From Pseudomonas viridiflava (GTDB lineage: Bacteria > Pseudomonadota > Gammaproteobacteria > Pseudomonadales > Pseudomonadaceae), in assembly GCF_900589395.1 (NCBI RefSeq), contig NZ_UUIS01000008.1, positions 17,017 to 81,016 on the forward strand: DNA of 64,000 nt, in the 5' to 3' direction. This document shows positions 55,867-64,000 of the stretch, piece by piece (the stretch's first letter is position 1; the number at the start of each line of letters is the position of its first letter). The notes beneath the pieces are model-generated. The model was not told the DNA's origin. It ran no database searches and was given only the letters and a program-made list of their open reading frames with translations. The translations under genes and the position numbers were made by a program.

Positions 55867-58731
55867 TCAGCCGGCAGCGTGCAACGCCAGGCGATGCTCA
55901 GGCATGGGCACGGAGAAAAAATAGCCCTGCGCCTGTCCCGCGCCCATGTCGCGCAACATGTCCAGGGTGACCTGGTCCTCGACCCCTTCGGCCACCACGG
56001 TCAGGCCCAGGGATTCGGCCATCCGCACGATGGCGCGGACGATGGCACGGCTGCGGGCGCTGGTGCTGAGCTCGAAAATGAACGACTTGTCGATCTTCAG
56101 CCCGCTGAAATGGTACTGGTGCACGTAACTGAGGGAGGAAAACCCGGCGCCAAAATCATCGAGCACCACCGACATGCCGTTGTCGGCCAGCTGTTTCATG
56201 GTCTGGCGCGCCTGCTCGGGTTCGGCCACCAGCGCGCCCTCGGTCAGCTCCAGACAGATGCGTGATGGCGCCACGCCGTGCCCATCCAGCATGGCCAGCA
56301 CTTCGGCGGCAAACTCCGGTCGGGTAATGCTGTAGCTGGAGCAGTTGACATGCACCGCCGGCCAATGGGCATTGGCCGGCAGCGCCAGGATGGCAATGAC
56401 TTGCTGCAGCATGTACAGGTCCAGGCGTCCGATCAGGCGCAAGCCTTCGAGCGCCGGCAGGAAATGCCCCGGCGCAATGATCCGGCCATCCGGCTGGTGC
56501 CAGCGGATCAGCGCCTCCAGCGCCAGCAGCCTGCCACTGTTGACGCAAACGATGGGCTGGAAATAGGGAATCAGTTCATCGGTACGCTTGAGGGCATTGC
56601 GCAACGCGCCCTCCTGCTCGATCTGGTCGGACACCTCACGACGCAAGGCCTGGTTGAACACTGCAAAGCTGTCACGCCCGGCATGCTTGACCCGGTACAT
56701 GGCGATGTCGGCATCGCGCAACAGGTCGGCAGGCTCGCGATGAAACTGGCTGTCGGCGCCGACCACGCCGATGCTGCACGATGAAAACACCGCATGACTG
56801 TCGATGAAGAACGGCAGGTCGAAGCTGGCCAGGATGCGCTCGGCAAGGCTGCTGCCCACTTCCAGCGAGGCCCCCACCGCCAGCACCGCAAACTCGTCGC
56901 CACCCAGGCGCGCCAGCAAGTCATTGCCACGCATGCAACTGCGCAATCGCTGCGCGACCTGGATCAGCAGGTTGTCACCGCACTGATGGCCCAGGCTGTC
57001 ATTGACCAGCTTGAATCGGTCCAGGTCGATGAACATCACCACCAGGGGCCGGGCCTGCTCACAGAATTCACCCCAGACCTCGTCCAGGCGCTGTTGCAGG
57101 TGACTGCGATTGGCCAGCCCGGTCAGCGCATCATGCGCGTTCTCGTATTGAAGCTTGGCATTGGCATGATCCAGTTCACGCGTACGGTCCTGAACCCGGG
57201 CTTCAAGCTGCAGGTTGGCGGCATGGATCGCCTCGGCCGCGCTGCGCCGCGACAGGACCGTGTCGATGTGCCGGGACACGAAGGTCAGCAACTCCTGATC
57301 GCGCTGGCTGTAGCTGACCTGGGGCGAATAGCTCTGCACCACCAGAATGCCGCGCACCCGGACCCCTTCGAACAACGGAATGCCCAGCCACGACCAGGAG
57401 CGCTGCGACTCTGCCTGCACCTCGATTTCGCCCAGCGCCTCCAGGCGCAACGCCTCTGCACGAGAGATCAGGCATGGACGGCGCTGGCGAATCACGTATT
57501 CGGTAAAGCCACGCTGGCCGCGCCGCGAGCGAGGACGAGCAGTTTTCTCGTCGACGAAATACGGGAACGCCACTTCACCGGTACTGTGGTCGTAGAGCGC
57601 GATGTAGAAATTGAGCGCCACCAGCAACTCGGCCACGATCCGGTGCAGGCGCTGGAACAGCTCGGCCATGTCGCCCGGCTGGCTGGACAGTTCGGTGATC
57701 TGGAACAAGGCGCTCTGCAGATGCTCGGCGCGCTCGCGCTCGGCGACTTCCTGGCGCAAGGCATCGTTGGCCGCCGACAATTGCTGGGTGCGCAACAGCA
57801 CTGTCTGCTCCAGGTCTGCGCGGTGCAGCAAACGGTCCAGCGCCATGGCCACATGCCGCGAGACCACCTCGAACAAGGCGCGGTCTTCAAGGCTGTAGAT
57901 CCGGCGCGTGTCATAGACCTGCATGGCCAGCATGCCGAACACTTCGTCCGAGGCATTCTTCAGCGGCGCCCCCATCCAGAACTGCGGCCGATGCCCGACA
58001 CAATTGAAGCGGCCTTCCTGCCGGGCCTGCTCGATGCCGGCTGCATCGACGAACAAAGGCTTGCCACCGGTCAACACATAGCCGGTCATGGACATGCTGG
58101 CGCGGTCGAGAAACTCGAACGCATCAGGCGCCGGCGCCTCGCCATCGATGCTGTCGACGTAATAGGGGTAAGTGATTTTGTCGTTCAGGCGGTCATACAA
58201 GGCCAGGGCAAAGTTCTCGGCGTCGATCAGGGTCGACAACTGCTGGTGCACCCCCTTGATGAACGTGCCGCGGTCACGGGTTGAACTGGCCAGGTGGCTG
58301 ATTTCGTAAAGCACCCGCTGGGTGCGCTGGGCACGCATCAAGGCGGCACCCTGCAGCAGCGAGCCCAGTCGCAGGGCCATGTCCGCCAGCCATGGCGCAT
58401 GAGACTGGGCCTGCGGCGCCAGCACCCAGCCCAGCACCCCCTCGCCCATGCCCGCGACCCAGCGGTGCAGGCCGTGCGCCTGGCAGAAAGCATCGAAGTC
58501 GGCGCTGGCAATCGATTCGGGCCACTCAGCCCCTGCAGCATCCTGGCCCAGCAGGCGCTTGTGCTCGCCGGCGCCATAGGCAGCCCAGCAGACGTCCGGG
58601 TGGTGGCTGCGCATGGCTTGCAGCAGGACACTGATTGCCGCAACGGTCGAGGGCAGGTCACCGGCCAGGCACAGGCCAGGCAACGTAACGGGGTGGCGCA
58701 CTTCATTGATCAAAGGAGGAATATTCATCAA
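55867..58731 (-). CDS. Cyclic-di-GMP protein: two GAF, GGDEF and EAL domains
   Basis: 954 residues, soluble. GAF1 about 150-300, GAF2 about 345-495, GGDEF about 535-695 with RLGGDEFAV and an inhibitory I-site RGND five residues before it, then EAL about 715-945 with EALIRW, ELTE, DDFGAGFSSLSYV, LKIDKSF and EGVE. Both cyclase and phosphodiesterase motifs look intact, so it could make or degrade c-di-GMP depending on GAF input. DDFGTG is DDFGAG here. Isolated transcript. Confidence 0.95.
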   Translation of the reverse strand: MMNIPPLINEVRHPVTLPGLCLAGDLPSTVAAISVLLQAMRSHHPDVCWAAYGAGEHKRLLGQDAAGAEWPESIASADFDAFCQAHGLHRWVAGMGEGVLGWVLAPQAQSHAPWLADMALRLGSLLQGAALMRAQRTQRVLYEISHLASSTRDRGTFIKGVHQQLSTLIDAENFALALYDRLNDKITYPYYVDSIDGEAPAPDAFEFLDRASMSMTGYVLTGGKPLFVDAAGIEQARQEGRFNCVGHRPQFWMGAPLKNASDEVFGMLAMQVYDTRRIYSLEDRALFEVVSRHVAMALDRLLHRADLEQTVLLRTQQLSAANDALRQEVAERERAEHLQSALFQITELSSQPGDMAELFQRLHRIVAELLVALNFYIALYDHSTGEVAFPYFVDEKTARPRSRRGQRGFTEYVIRQRRPCLISRAEALRLEALGEIEVQAESQRSWSWLGIPLFEGVRVRGILVVQSYSPQVSYSQRDQELLTFVSRHIDTVLSRRSAAEAIHAANLQLEARVQDRTRELDHANAKLQYENAHDALTGLANRSHLQQRLDEVWGEFCEQARPLVVMFIDLDRFKLVNDSLGHQCGDNLLIQVAQRLRSCMRGNDLLARLGGDEFAVLAVGASLEVGSSLAERILASFDLPFFIDSHAVFSSCSIGVVGADSQFHREPADLLRDADIAMYRVKHAGRDSFAVFNQALRREVSDQIEQEGALRNALKRTDELIPYFQPIVCVNSGRLLALEALIRWHQPDGRIIAPGHFLPALEGLRLIGRLDLYMLQQVIAILALPANAHWPAVHVNCSSYSITRPEFAAEVLAMLDGHGVAPSRICLELTEGALVAEPEQARQTMKQLADNGMSVVLDDFGAGFSSLSYVHQYHFSGLKIDKSFIFELSTSARSRAIVRAIVRMAESLGLTVVAEGVEDQVTLDMLRDMGAGQAQGYFFSVPMPEHRLALHAAG

Positions 58732-58958
58732 GCATCACACCCGCTAACCTTCTGCGCCCACTGCCGAGGGACCCGTACCCCAACACCTTGGGGCAAGCGC
58801 AGCCATTCTATGCGAGTGCAGAGGCTGCGCCCATAGCACAACGCAGGCACGCAATGCATTGGCCGGACGAACGTTAATACGTCTCGTCTGCGCACGTTTG
58901 ACACCGGTGACCATGAGGCGCGCAATGTGCGCCTGCTCAACCACAAGGAGAAATGAAC

Positions 58959-59336
58959 ATGGCCAGGATCAATGTCTTAGCAGGGGATTTTCTTCAAGGT
59001 GATGGGGAATACCGTGCCGGCACCCTCACACTCGTGACCCCGCTATTCCCATGGCCGGGTATCAGCTTCAAGCACAGCGATATCAAGTCAGTGGAAATCG
59101 CCAGCCAGGGCAGCAACAAGAAAATCGATGGCGCCATCGGCATGGGCCTGGCCGGGGCGCTGATGCTCGGTCCGGTCGGTGCAGCGGCCGGTGTGATGCT
59201 CGCCCGCGAGGAAAAGGAAATCACCTTCATGGTCAATCTCAAGGAGGGTCGCACCCTGCTGGCTGCCACCGATGACAAGACCTTCCGGCGCATGGCCCGC
59301 CACATCGGCCGGCCCTGCGACATCGACAGCGCCTGA
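58959..59336 (+). CDS. Hypothetical protein with glycine-rich hydrophobic segment
   Basis: 125 residues. N-terminal beta-rich half (INVLAGDFLQGDGEYRAGTL), a Gly/Ala hydrophobic stretch (GAIGMGLAGALMLGPVGAAA), then EEKEITFMVNLKEGRTLLA and a C-terminal helix. AAGGAG is eight bases before the ATG at 58959 and too close to the ATG at 58953. A terminator follows. This glycine-zipper arrangement suggests membrane association; function unknown. Confidence 0.75.
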   Translation: MARINVLAGDFLQGDGEYRAGTLTLVTPLFPWPGISFKHSDIKSVEIASQGSNKKIDGAIGMGLAGALMLGPVGAAAGVMLAREEKEITFMVNLKEGRTLLAATDDKTFRRMARHIGRPCDIDSA

Positions 59337-59358
59337 GTTGTGCAGCGTCACCCCTTGG

Positions 59359-59381
59359 AAGCCCGGCATGCCGGGCTTTTT
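59359..59381 (+). terminator. Rho-independent terminator
   Basis: GCCCGGC-AT-GCCGGGC stem followed by TTTTT, 24 bases after the preceding gene. Confidence 0.92.
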
Positions 59382-59485
59382 ATTCAACGCCCCTGAACAT
59401 CGGCCTGAACCTTTACCCCTTGCACAGGACAAACCCTGCACTCTGCATACGCGCCCAACCACAGGCCAGGAACACTATTCGCCTT

Positions 59486-59848
59486 ATGAAAGACCGAGCC
59501 ACCGTCATCTGTAAACGCGATAACCGGATTCTGTGTGTCCGCAAAGCCAAGTCCCGCTGGAACCTGCCCGGCGGCAAGATCGAAGCCGGTGAAACCCCAC
59601 GACAGGCAGCCGCCCGTGAACTGCGCGAAGAAACCGGACTGCGTGGCCTGCCACTGCTCTATCTGGATGAATTCACCGGCGACCAGGTACGCCATCACGT
59701 GTTCGTGACCGACGTCCCCAAGGATGGCAAGCCCAAGCCCAGGAACGAAATCAGCGCCTGCAAATGGCTGGCCGGTGAGCAATGGAGCGAACTGAAGGCC
59801 AGTGATACGACCAAGTCGATTCTCAAGGCCTTTGCACGCCAGGCCTGA
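59486..59848 (+). CDS. Nudix hydrolase
   Basis: 120 residues. The Nudix box GGKIEAGETPRQAAARELRE-ET-G is complete, preceded by SRWNLP. The short single-domain form resembles MutT-like or other house-cleaning pyrophosphatases. The ATG at 59486 begins the first beta strand (RATVICKR); the ribosome site is weak. Substrate unknown. Confidence 0.9.
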   Translation: MKDRATVICKRDNRILCVRKAKSRWNLPGGKIEAGETPRQAAARELREETGLRGLPLLYLDEFTGDQVRHHVFVTDVPKDGKPKPRNEISACKWLAGEQWSELKASDTTKSILKAFARQA

Positions 59849-59961
59849 GCAAAGTGCCAACCCAGGCACACTCTGGCCGACCAGCGCGAACATTCAAGCG
59901 CTTCAAGGGTCAGTGGGGGTGAGTCGGAACGTCTTTTCCGAAGCCACGACGGACATCCCTT

Positions 59962-60192
59962 ATGAGCCTGATCGACTGCCCTGAATGCGTCGCCCGAATT
60001 TCCGACAAGGCCCTGGCCTGTCCGCAGTGCGGCCACCCGATCAACCCGGTCGGCAATCGCCTGCTCAGCGAGAAGAACATTGGCCAGATCGCCGGCACCA
60101 CCGGCCTCTGGCTGACGGCCCCATGGATTGCAAGGCTGGTGTTTGGCGTGGTGGCGGTGATCGCCGCTGCGGCCGTGCTGATCTTCAGGTAG
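59962..60192 (+). CDS. Small zinc-ribbon membrane protein
   Basis: 76 residues. Two CxxC pairs (CPECVARISDKALACPQCGHP) form a zinc ribbon, followed by a C-terminal membrane helix (IARLVFGVVAVIAAAAVLIF). Such proteins with a zinc ribbon and a helix are common and unassigned. A terminator follows. Confidence 0.82.
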   Translation: MSLIDCPECVARISDKALACPQCGHPINPVGNRLLSEKNIGQIAGTTGLWLTAPWIARLVFGVVAVIAAAAVLIFR

Positions 60193-60233
60193 GCCTGCAC
60201 GCAGGACGGAGCGTGCCTGCAAGCCCGGAAAGC

Positions 60234-60263
60234 AAAAAAGGCGACCCGCGAGGGTCGCCTTTT
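60234..60263. terminator. Bidirectional terminator
   Basis: AAAAGGCGACCC-GCGA-GGGTCGCCTTTT, symmetrical, with A run on one side and T run on the other. It serves the zinc-ribbon gene on the plus strand and tRNA-Val on the minus strand. Confidence 0.92.
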
Positions 60264-60292
60264 CTGTACCGCCCAGCAGAGCGGATTTTGTT

Positions 60293-60369
60293 TGGTAGGC
60301 GCGATTGGACTCGAACCAACGACCCCCACCATGTCAAGGTGGTGCTCTAACCAACTGAGCTACGTGCCT
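60293..60369 (-). tRNA. tRNA-Val (GAC)
   Basis: 77-base cloverleaf with encoded CCA. D arm TAGCTCAGTTGGTTAGAGCA, anticodon loop C-TTGACAT-G giving GAC, T arm GGTTCGAGTCC. The acceptor stem AGGCACG/CGCGCCT contains one A-C mismatch (positions 5 and 68). A strong promoter precedes it and a terminator follows. Confidence 0.96.
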
Positions 60370-60382
60370 GCTGTGAGGCGGC

Positions 60383-60410
60383 ATTCTACGGAAGTTCAAA
60401 ACGCTGTCAA
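60383..60410 (-). promoter_or_regulatory. Sigma-70 promoter of tRNA-Val
   Basis: On the minus strand TTGACA (60410-60405), a 16-base spacer, and TAGAAT (60388-60383), about 14 bases before the tRNA 5' end. Near-consensus. Confidence 0.85.
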
Positions 60411-60574
60411 CGATTTTTTTCAGTAAGCCACTGAAAAACCGGATTATTTAAATATCCGACGCCTTGACGCACACGATGGCCTCGATGGCCGGCCTGCCGT
60501 GGCACTTGCATCCACGCGCAACGCTCAGTAATCTGCGCGTCTGTTCCCACTCACCAGCAAAAAGGAGATTGACC

Positions 60575-60616
60575 ATGAAGCACCTGATCACTTTTTGCAG
60601 GACGAGCCAGGCGTAA
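60575..60616 (+). CDS. Possible leader peptide upstream of rtcB-prfH
   Basis: ATG through TAA encoding MKHLITFCRTSQA. AAAAAGGAG lies seven bases before the ATG, better than the site in front of rtcB itself. It ends 86 bases before rtcB, and the stretch between has no other frame. A peptide this short with an ideal ribosome site is most economically explained as a regulatory leader, whose translation could report on ribosome state. Inference only. Confidence 0.4.
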   Translation: MKHLITFCRTSQA

Positions 60617-60702
60617 CGCTCCCTTCGCTTCCCCAGCGACACGCTTTGCCCCGGCTATGGCCTGCCCACCTGACTCTTTATTTCTCCAATCAGGAATTGG
60701 AC

Positions 60703-61827
60703 ATGGGCAATTGCATCCGCAATTTGTCGCCGGGCGTCTCTCTCATTGCCTCGGACGACACCTGGATCGAAGGAAAAGCGATCCAGCAACTTGAAACCAC
60801 CGCACGCCTGCCAGGTATGCACCGGGTCGCCGGCATGCCGGACCTGCACCCGGGCCGTGGCTACCCGGTGGGCGCGGCCTTCTTCACCACCGAGCTGTTG
60901 TACCCGGCGCTGGTCGGCAACGACATTGGCTGCGGGATGGCGCTCTGGCAAACCGGCATCACCCTGGCAAAGCTGGACCTCGACAAATTGGAAAAGCGCA
61001 TCGGCAACATCGACCAACCGCTCGATGATGACTGGACCGACGTCCTGCAGGACCTGGCCGACACCGAGCGGTACAGTGCCGGTACCCTCGGCGGCGGCAA
61101 CCACTTCGCCGAACTGCAGCAACTGGACACCGTCTACGACCCAGCGGCCGTGAACGCTCTGGGGCTGGACCGCAAGGCTCTCCTGCTGCTGGTACACAGT
61201 GGCTCACGCGGGCTGGGCGAACGCATTCTGCGCCAGCATATCGAGCGCTCTGGCCATGCCGGTATTGCCGCCAGCAGCCAGGAAGGCCAACACTACCTGC
61301 AGCAGCACGACCAGGCACTGCGTTTTGCCGAGCGCAACCGGCGCCTGATTGCCGAGCGCATCCTGCGCAACCTGCGCAGTGACGGGCGCTGCCTGCTGGA
61401 CATCAACCACAACATGGTGCTGCCTGGCACCGTCGAAGGCCTCACCGGCTGGCTGCATCGCAAGGGCGCCACGCCGGCCGACCAGGGGCCGGTGGTGATT
61501 CCAGGTTCACGCGGCGACTACAGCTACCTGGTCGCCGCCCACCCCTCGGCGGTGTCGCTCGACTCGCTGGCCCATGGCGCCGGACGCAAATGGCAGCGTG
61601 CCGACTGCAAGGATCGCCTGGCGCAACGCTACAGCCTCGATCAGCTCAAGCGCACCGCGCTGGGCAGCCGGGTGATCTGCGAAGACAAGGCCCTGATGTA
61701 CGAAGAGGCCCCGCAAGCCTACAAAAGCATCGAATCGGTGATTGCAAGCCTCGCAGAGGCCGGCCTGGTCACTGCGCTGGCCCGCTTGAAACCGGTGCTG
61801 ACCTACAAGCGCCGGGGGTGCTGCTGA
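60703..61827 (+). CDS. RNA ligase RtcB-like (RtcB2)
   Basis: 374-residue GTP/Mn-dependent RNA ligase that joins 3'-phosphate or 2',3'-cyclic phosphate ends to 5'-OH. Metal and catalytic residues are visible: D74 and C77 in [10 protein letters not shown], the histidine of [19 protein letters not shown], and the guanylylated histidine in AHGAGR. It is shorter than E. coli RtcB (408). The stop overlaps the ATG of prfH, the arrangement of the RtcB2-PrfH ribosome-repair unit. The archease partner gene is not present. RBS AGGA before 60703. Confidence 0.93.
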   Translation: MGNCIRNLSPGVSLIASDDTWIEGKAIQQLETTARLPGMHRVAGMPDLHPGRGYPVGAAFFTTELLYPALVGNDIGCGMALWQTGITLAKLDLDKLEKRIGNIDQPLDDDWTDVLQDLADTERYSAGTLGGGNHFAELQQLDTVYDPAAVNALGLDRKALLLLVHSGSRGLGERILRQHIERSGHAGIAASSQEGQHYLQQHDQALRFAERNRRLIAERILRNLRSDGRCLLDINHNMVLPGTVEGLTGWLHRKGATPADQGPVVIPGSRGDYSYLVAAHPSAVSLDSLAHGAGRKWQRADCKDRLAQRYSLDQLKRTALGSRVICEDKALMYEEAPQAYKSIESVIASLAEAGLVTALARLKPVLTYKRRGCC

Positions 61828-62441
61828 TGATCCTGCTGCAACTGTCAGCGGCCCAGGGCCCTGTCGAATGCGAACGGGCCGTGACCAAGGCGCTGCACCG
61901 CCTGGAACACGAAGCACAAGCCTGCGCCGTGCACGTAAGTGTGATCGAGCGACAGGCCGGGCAGCAGGCCGGCACCCTGCGCTCGGTCTTGCTGAGCCTG
62001 GAAGGTGAACAGGCCCCGGCGCTGGCCGGACAATGGCACGGCACGCTGTGCTGGACATGCCCCAGCCCTTATCGCCCCGGCCACCGGCGCAAGAACTGGT
62101 TCTTCGGGGCCGAACATTTCAGTGCGCCACAGACCGACCTGAGCACGCAGATCCGCTTTGAAACCACCCGCTCCGGTGGCCCTGGCGGCCAGCATGTCAA
62201 CACCACCGACTCGGCCGTGCGCGCCACACATGTGGCCAGCGGCATCACGGTCAAGGTGCAAAGCGAACGCAGCCAGCATGCCAACAAGCGCCTGGCCGTG
62301 CTGTTGATCGGCCAGCGGCTGCAGGCCTTGCAAGCCACCCACGAAGCCGCGCTCAGGAGCTCACGTCACGCCTCTCATCAGCACGTCGCGCGCGGCAATG
62401 CCGGCAGGCGCTTTGTCGGCGAGGATTTTGTGCCGGCCTGA
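61827..62441 (+). CDS. prfH: Peptide chain release factor homologue PrfH
   Basis: 204 residues, release-factor fold with the catalytic GGQ (120-122) in [11 protein letters not shown] and following [17 protein letters not shown]; the stop-codon-reading domain of RF1/RF2 is missing or replaced by a short N-terminal segment. PrfH is reported to release peptides from ribosomes cut in the decoding centre (colicin E3-type damage), after which RtcB2 reseals 16S rRNA. ATG shares a base with the rtcB stop (TGATG), so the pair is translationally coupled. Confidence 0.93.
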   Translation: MILLQLSAAQGPVECERAVTKALHRLEHEAQACAVHVSVIERQAGQQAGTLRSVLLSLEGEQAPALAGQWHGTLCWTCPSPYRPGHRRKNWFFGAEHFSAPQTDLSTQIRFETTRSGGPGGQHVNTTDSAVRATHVASGITVKVQSERSQHANKRLAVLLIGQRLQALQATHEAALRSSRHASHQHVARGNAGRRFVGEDFVPA

Positions 62442-62446
62442 ACCAC

Positions 62447-62473
62447 GCAGGCCGCTGTGCGCCAGTGGCCTGC
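62447..62473. terminator. Hairpin between convergent genes
   Basis: GCAGGCCGCTG and CAGTGGCCTGC form an 11-base-pair stem with one G-T pair. No T run; it may slow transcription from both sides. Confidence 0.4.
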
Positions 62474-62506
62474 CCCCTCCTCACCTCATCACGGCAGCCT
62501 GCAGGG

Positions 62507-64000
62507 TCATGCCTCGATGCGATTGCGTCCACCGTCCTTGGCCCTGTAAAGAGCGCTGTCAGCCACCTCGACAATCGACGGTGCGCCGTGTACCGCCTCG
62601 TCGGCGCGCCGGCAGGCGATGCCAATGCTCATGGTCACCCGACCAAACGGGCTTGCCGCATGAACCAGGTTCGCCTCGGCCAATGCCTGCTGCATGGCGA
62701 TGGCCAGTCGGTGCGCGCCTTCAAGCCGGGTCTCGGGCAGGATCACGGCCAGCTCTTCTCCGCCATACCGGGCCACCAGATCTGAAGGGCGACGCACGCA
62801 GCCGGCGATGACACCACTGACGGCCTGCAGGCATTCATCACCGGCCACGTGCCCATAGGTGTCATTGAACAGCTTGAACTGGTCGATATCGATCAGCAGC
62901 AGCGACAATGGCGCCCCCGCCCGCTGGGCGCGCCGGGTTTCCAGCGCGAGTGTTTCATCGAAACAGCGCCGGTTGGCCAGGCCCGTCAACTGATCTTGCG
63001 AGGCCAGCAGCTCAAGCTTCTGGTTGGCACCGAGCAATTGCTGGCGCGCCAGCAGCAGTTGGGTCTGCGTCTGGATCCGGCGCCGGATCAGCCTGAACAA
63101 CACCCAACCGGTCCCCAGGGTAAACAGGATCAGCACTGTCAGCACCACCAGCGACAACAGGGCTTCGAACCGCCAGGTGCGCATGGCCTCCTCTTTTCCC
63201 AGCGCCACGGTGGTGATCAAGGAAAAGCTTTCGCTTTTTCGAAAGGTGTACAGCCGCTCGACCCCGTCCAGCGAGGAGGTAAACGAGGCCGTGCCCGAGG
63301 CGCGCCCCAGGAAATACTTCTGGAAATCGCTCGAGCGGGAAAAATCCCGGCCCATGTCCTGCTCGCGAAACGGGTAGCGCACCAGCAGTTGCCCGGTGGC
63401 ATAGGTCAGGGAAATGGCGCCGTGATCACCGACATCGATCTTGCCGTACAGATCAAGGAAGTTTCTGATTCCCAAGGTGGCAGCCACCACGCCATTGAAG
63501 CCGCCCTGGCGGTCATTGAGGCGGCGGCTGATGGTGATCACCCACTCCTTGGTGGAACGGTGCTGGATGGGCGGACCGATGAAGATGTCCCGCGAGGCAT
63601 CGTCACGGTGATGCGCAAAATAAACCCGGTCGCTGCTGTTGAACAGCAACGAGTTGGGGCTGGTCGACGAAAACAGCCAGTTGCCGTCGCGGTCATAAAT
63701 GGTCAGGCCGCTCAACTGGGGCATGGCGCGGTGCTGAATCTGCAGCAGGCCCTGCAAGCGCGCAAATTGCACTTGCCCCAGGCCCTCGGCCTCAATGCGT
63801 TCGACCATGCCATTGAGCAACATCGAACTCTGGCGCATGACGCCTTCGGAGTACGTCACCAATGCCTGCGCCAGGTTGGCCCCGTTGACGCTCACCGTGT
63901 TCAAGGCCCTCTCCCGCGCCGCCATGACTTTCCAGAAGGTGAGCAATATCAGCGAAGAACACACGATCATTAAAAGCGCTATAACGAGCTGAAGGTCACG
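62507..64000 (-). CDS. Membrane diguanylate cyclase with dCACHE-type sensor (5' end outside window)
   Basis: The frame is open to the window edge; from the edge it reads RDLQLVIALLMIVCSSLILL, the first membrane helix, so the start lies beyond 64000. Then an extracytoplasmic dCACHE-like sensor (about 280 residues, LSGLTIYDRDGNWLFSS, FNGVVAATLGIRNFLDLYG), a second helix (LVVLTVLILFTLGTGWVLF), and GGDEF with RYGGEELAVI. An I-site RPSD is five residues before the GGEEL. It should synthesise c-di-GMP in response to an extracytoplasmic signal. Convergent with prfH. Confidence 0.93.
   Translation of the reverse strand, partial: RDLQLVIALLMIVCSSLILLTFWKVMAARERALNTVSVNGANLAQALVTYSEGVMRQSSMLLNGMVERIEAEGLGQVQFARLQGLLQIQHRAMPQLSGLTIYDRDGNWLFSSTSPNSLLFNSSDRVYFAHHRDDASRDIFIGPPIQHRSTKEWVITISRRLNDRQGGFNGVVAATLGIRNFLDLYGKIDVGDHGAISLTYATGQLLVRYPFREQDMGRDFSRSSDFQKYFLGRASGTASFTSSLDGVERLYTFRKSESFSLITTVALGKEEAMRTWRFEALLSLVVLTVLILFTLGTGWVLFRLIRRRIQTQTQLLLARQQLLGANQKLELLASQDQLTGLANRRCFDETLALETRRAQRAGAPLSLLLIDIDQFKLFNDTYGHVAGDECLQAVSGVIAGCVRRPSDLVARYGGEELAVILPETRLEGAHRLAIAMQQALAEANLVHAASPFGRVTMSIGIACRRADEAVHGAPSIVEVADSALYRAKDGGRNRIEA

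Larger units (their letters stand above)
60370..60702. other. 333-base gap between tRNA-Val and rtcB
   Basis: Holds the tRNA promoter (minus strand) and, on the plus strand, a 13-codon frame at 60575-60616 with its own strong AAAGGAG. No other gene seen. An rtcB promoter must lie here; I find no clear sigma-54 signature. Confidence 0.5.

Noticed and set aside
60293..62441. Genomic island inserted at tRNA-Val
   Set aside because: No integrase and no repeat of the tRNA 3' end seen downstream; the genes there have typical composition.

Overview
The window is a high-GC stretch of chromosome from a Pseudomonas of the putida/fluorescens kind. I base this on the gene complement (metH, cti, cysI with a DUF934 partner, sohB, nfuA, uppP, an aerobic cobN/cobW/cobM cobalamin set with CbtAB), on Pseudomonas-type intergenic repeats (inverted pairs beginning GTAGGAGCGCG), and on a tRNA-Val(GAC). 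Both edges cut genes: a PAS-type chemoreceptor at the left and a membrane diguanylate cyclase at the right. I see no prophage, insertion sequence, CRISPR array or replication origin.

Layout. 0.6-5.8 kb: a LysR regulator divergent from a four-gene operon (MHS transporter, class II aldolase-like protein, 2-hydroxyacid dehydrogenase, acetylpolyamine amidohydrolase-like deacetylase). 5.8-8.4 kb: DUF1294 protein, undecaprenyl-diphosphatase, and a PnuC/NadR-like kinase pair. 8.6-13.3 kb: an enhancer-binding-protein-like regulator with an altered GAFTGA motif, a small unknown gene, an AAA ATPase, an F420-reductase-like oxidoreductase and a MarR regulator. 13.4-22.7 kb: a cobalt/cobalamin regulon. 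Two divergent cobalamin riboswitches control cobW-cobN-chelatase to the left and cbtB-cbtA-cobE-cobM to the right. The chelatase AAA+ and VWA parts lie in different frames, joined by a textbook -1 frameshift signal. 22.9-40.3 kb: housekeeping and metabolic genes (nfuA, acyltransferase, cti, B12-dependent metH, cysI, sohB, SCP2 protein, SDR, Gfo/Idh/MocA, TSUP transporter, nudC, dienoyl-CoA isomerase).

40.3-42.8 kb is a small accessory patch: a decayed 3' tip of an rhs gene followed by unrecognised small genes on both strands. 43-53.8 kb is a dense signalling block: a KaiC-like double ATPase translationally coupled to a hybrid histidine kinase, a convergent single-domain response regulator, then an overlapping operon of a large CHASE3-GAF hybrid kinase, CheR, CheB and a receiver-kinase, and a divergent receiver coupled to a glycosyltransferase. 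55-58.7 kb holds an unknown protein and a GAF-GAF-GGDEF-EAL protein. 59-62.4 kb has small genes, tRNA-Val and an rtcB2-prfH pair expected to repair and rescue damaged ribosomes.

The genes connect in a few places: the cobalamin operons supply the cofactor that MetH needs, and c-di-GMP and two-component signalling dominate the right third. The strongest non-routine signal is the frameshift cassette at 14073-14119; next are the KaiC/Che-like block and the rtcB2-prfH locus with its short upstream reading frame.
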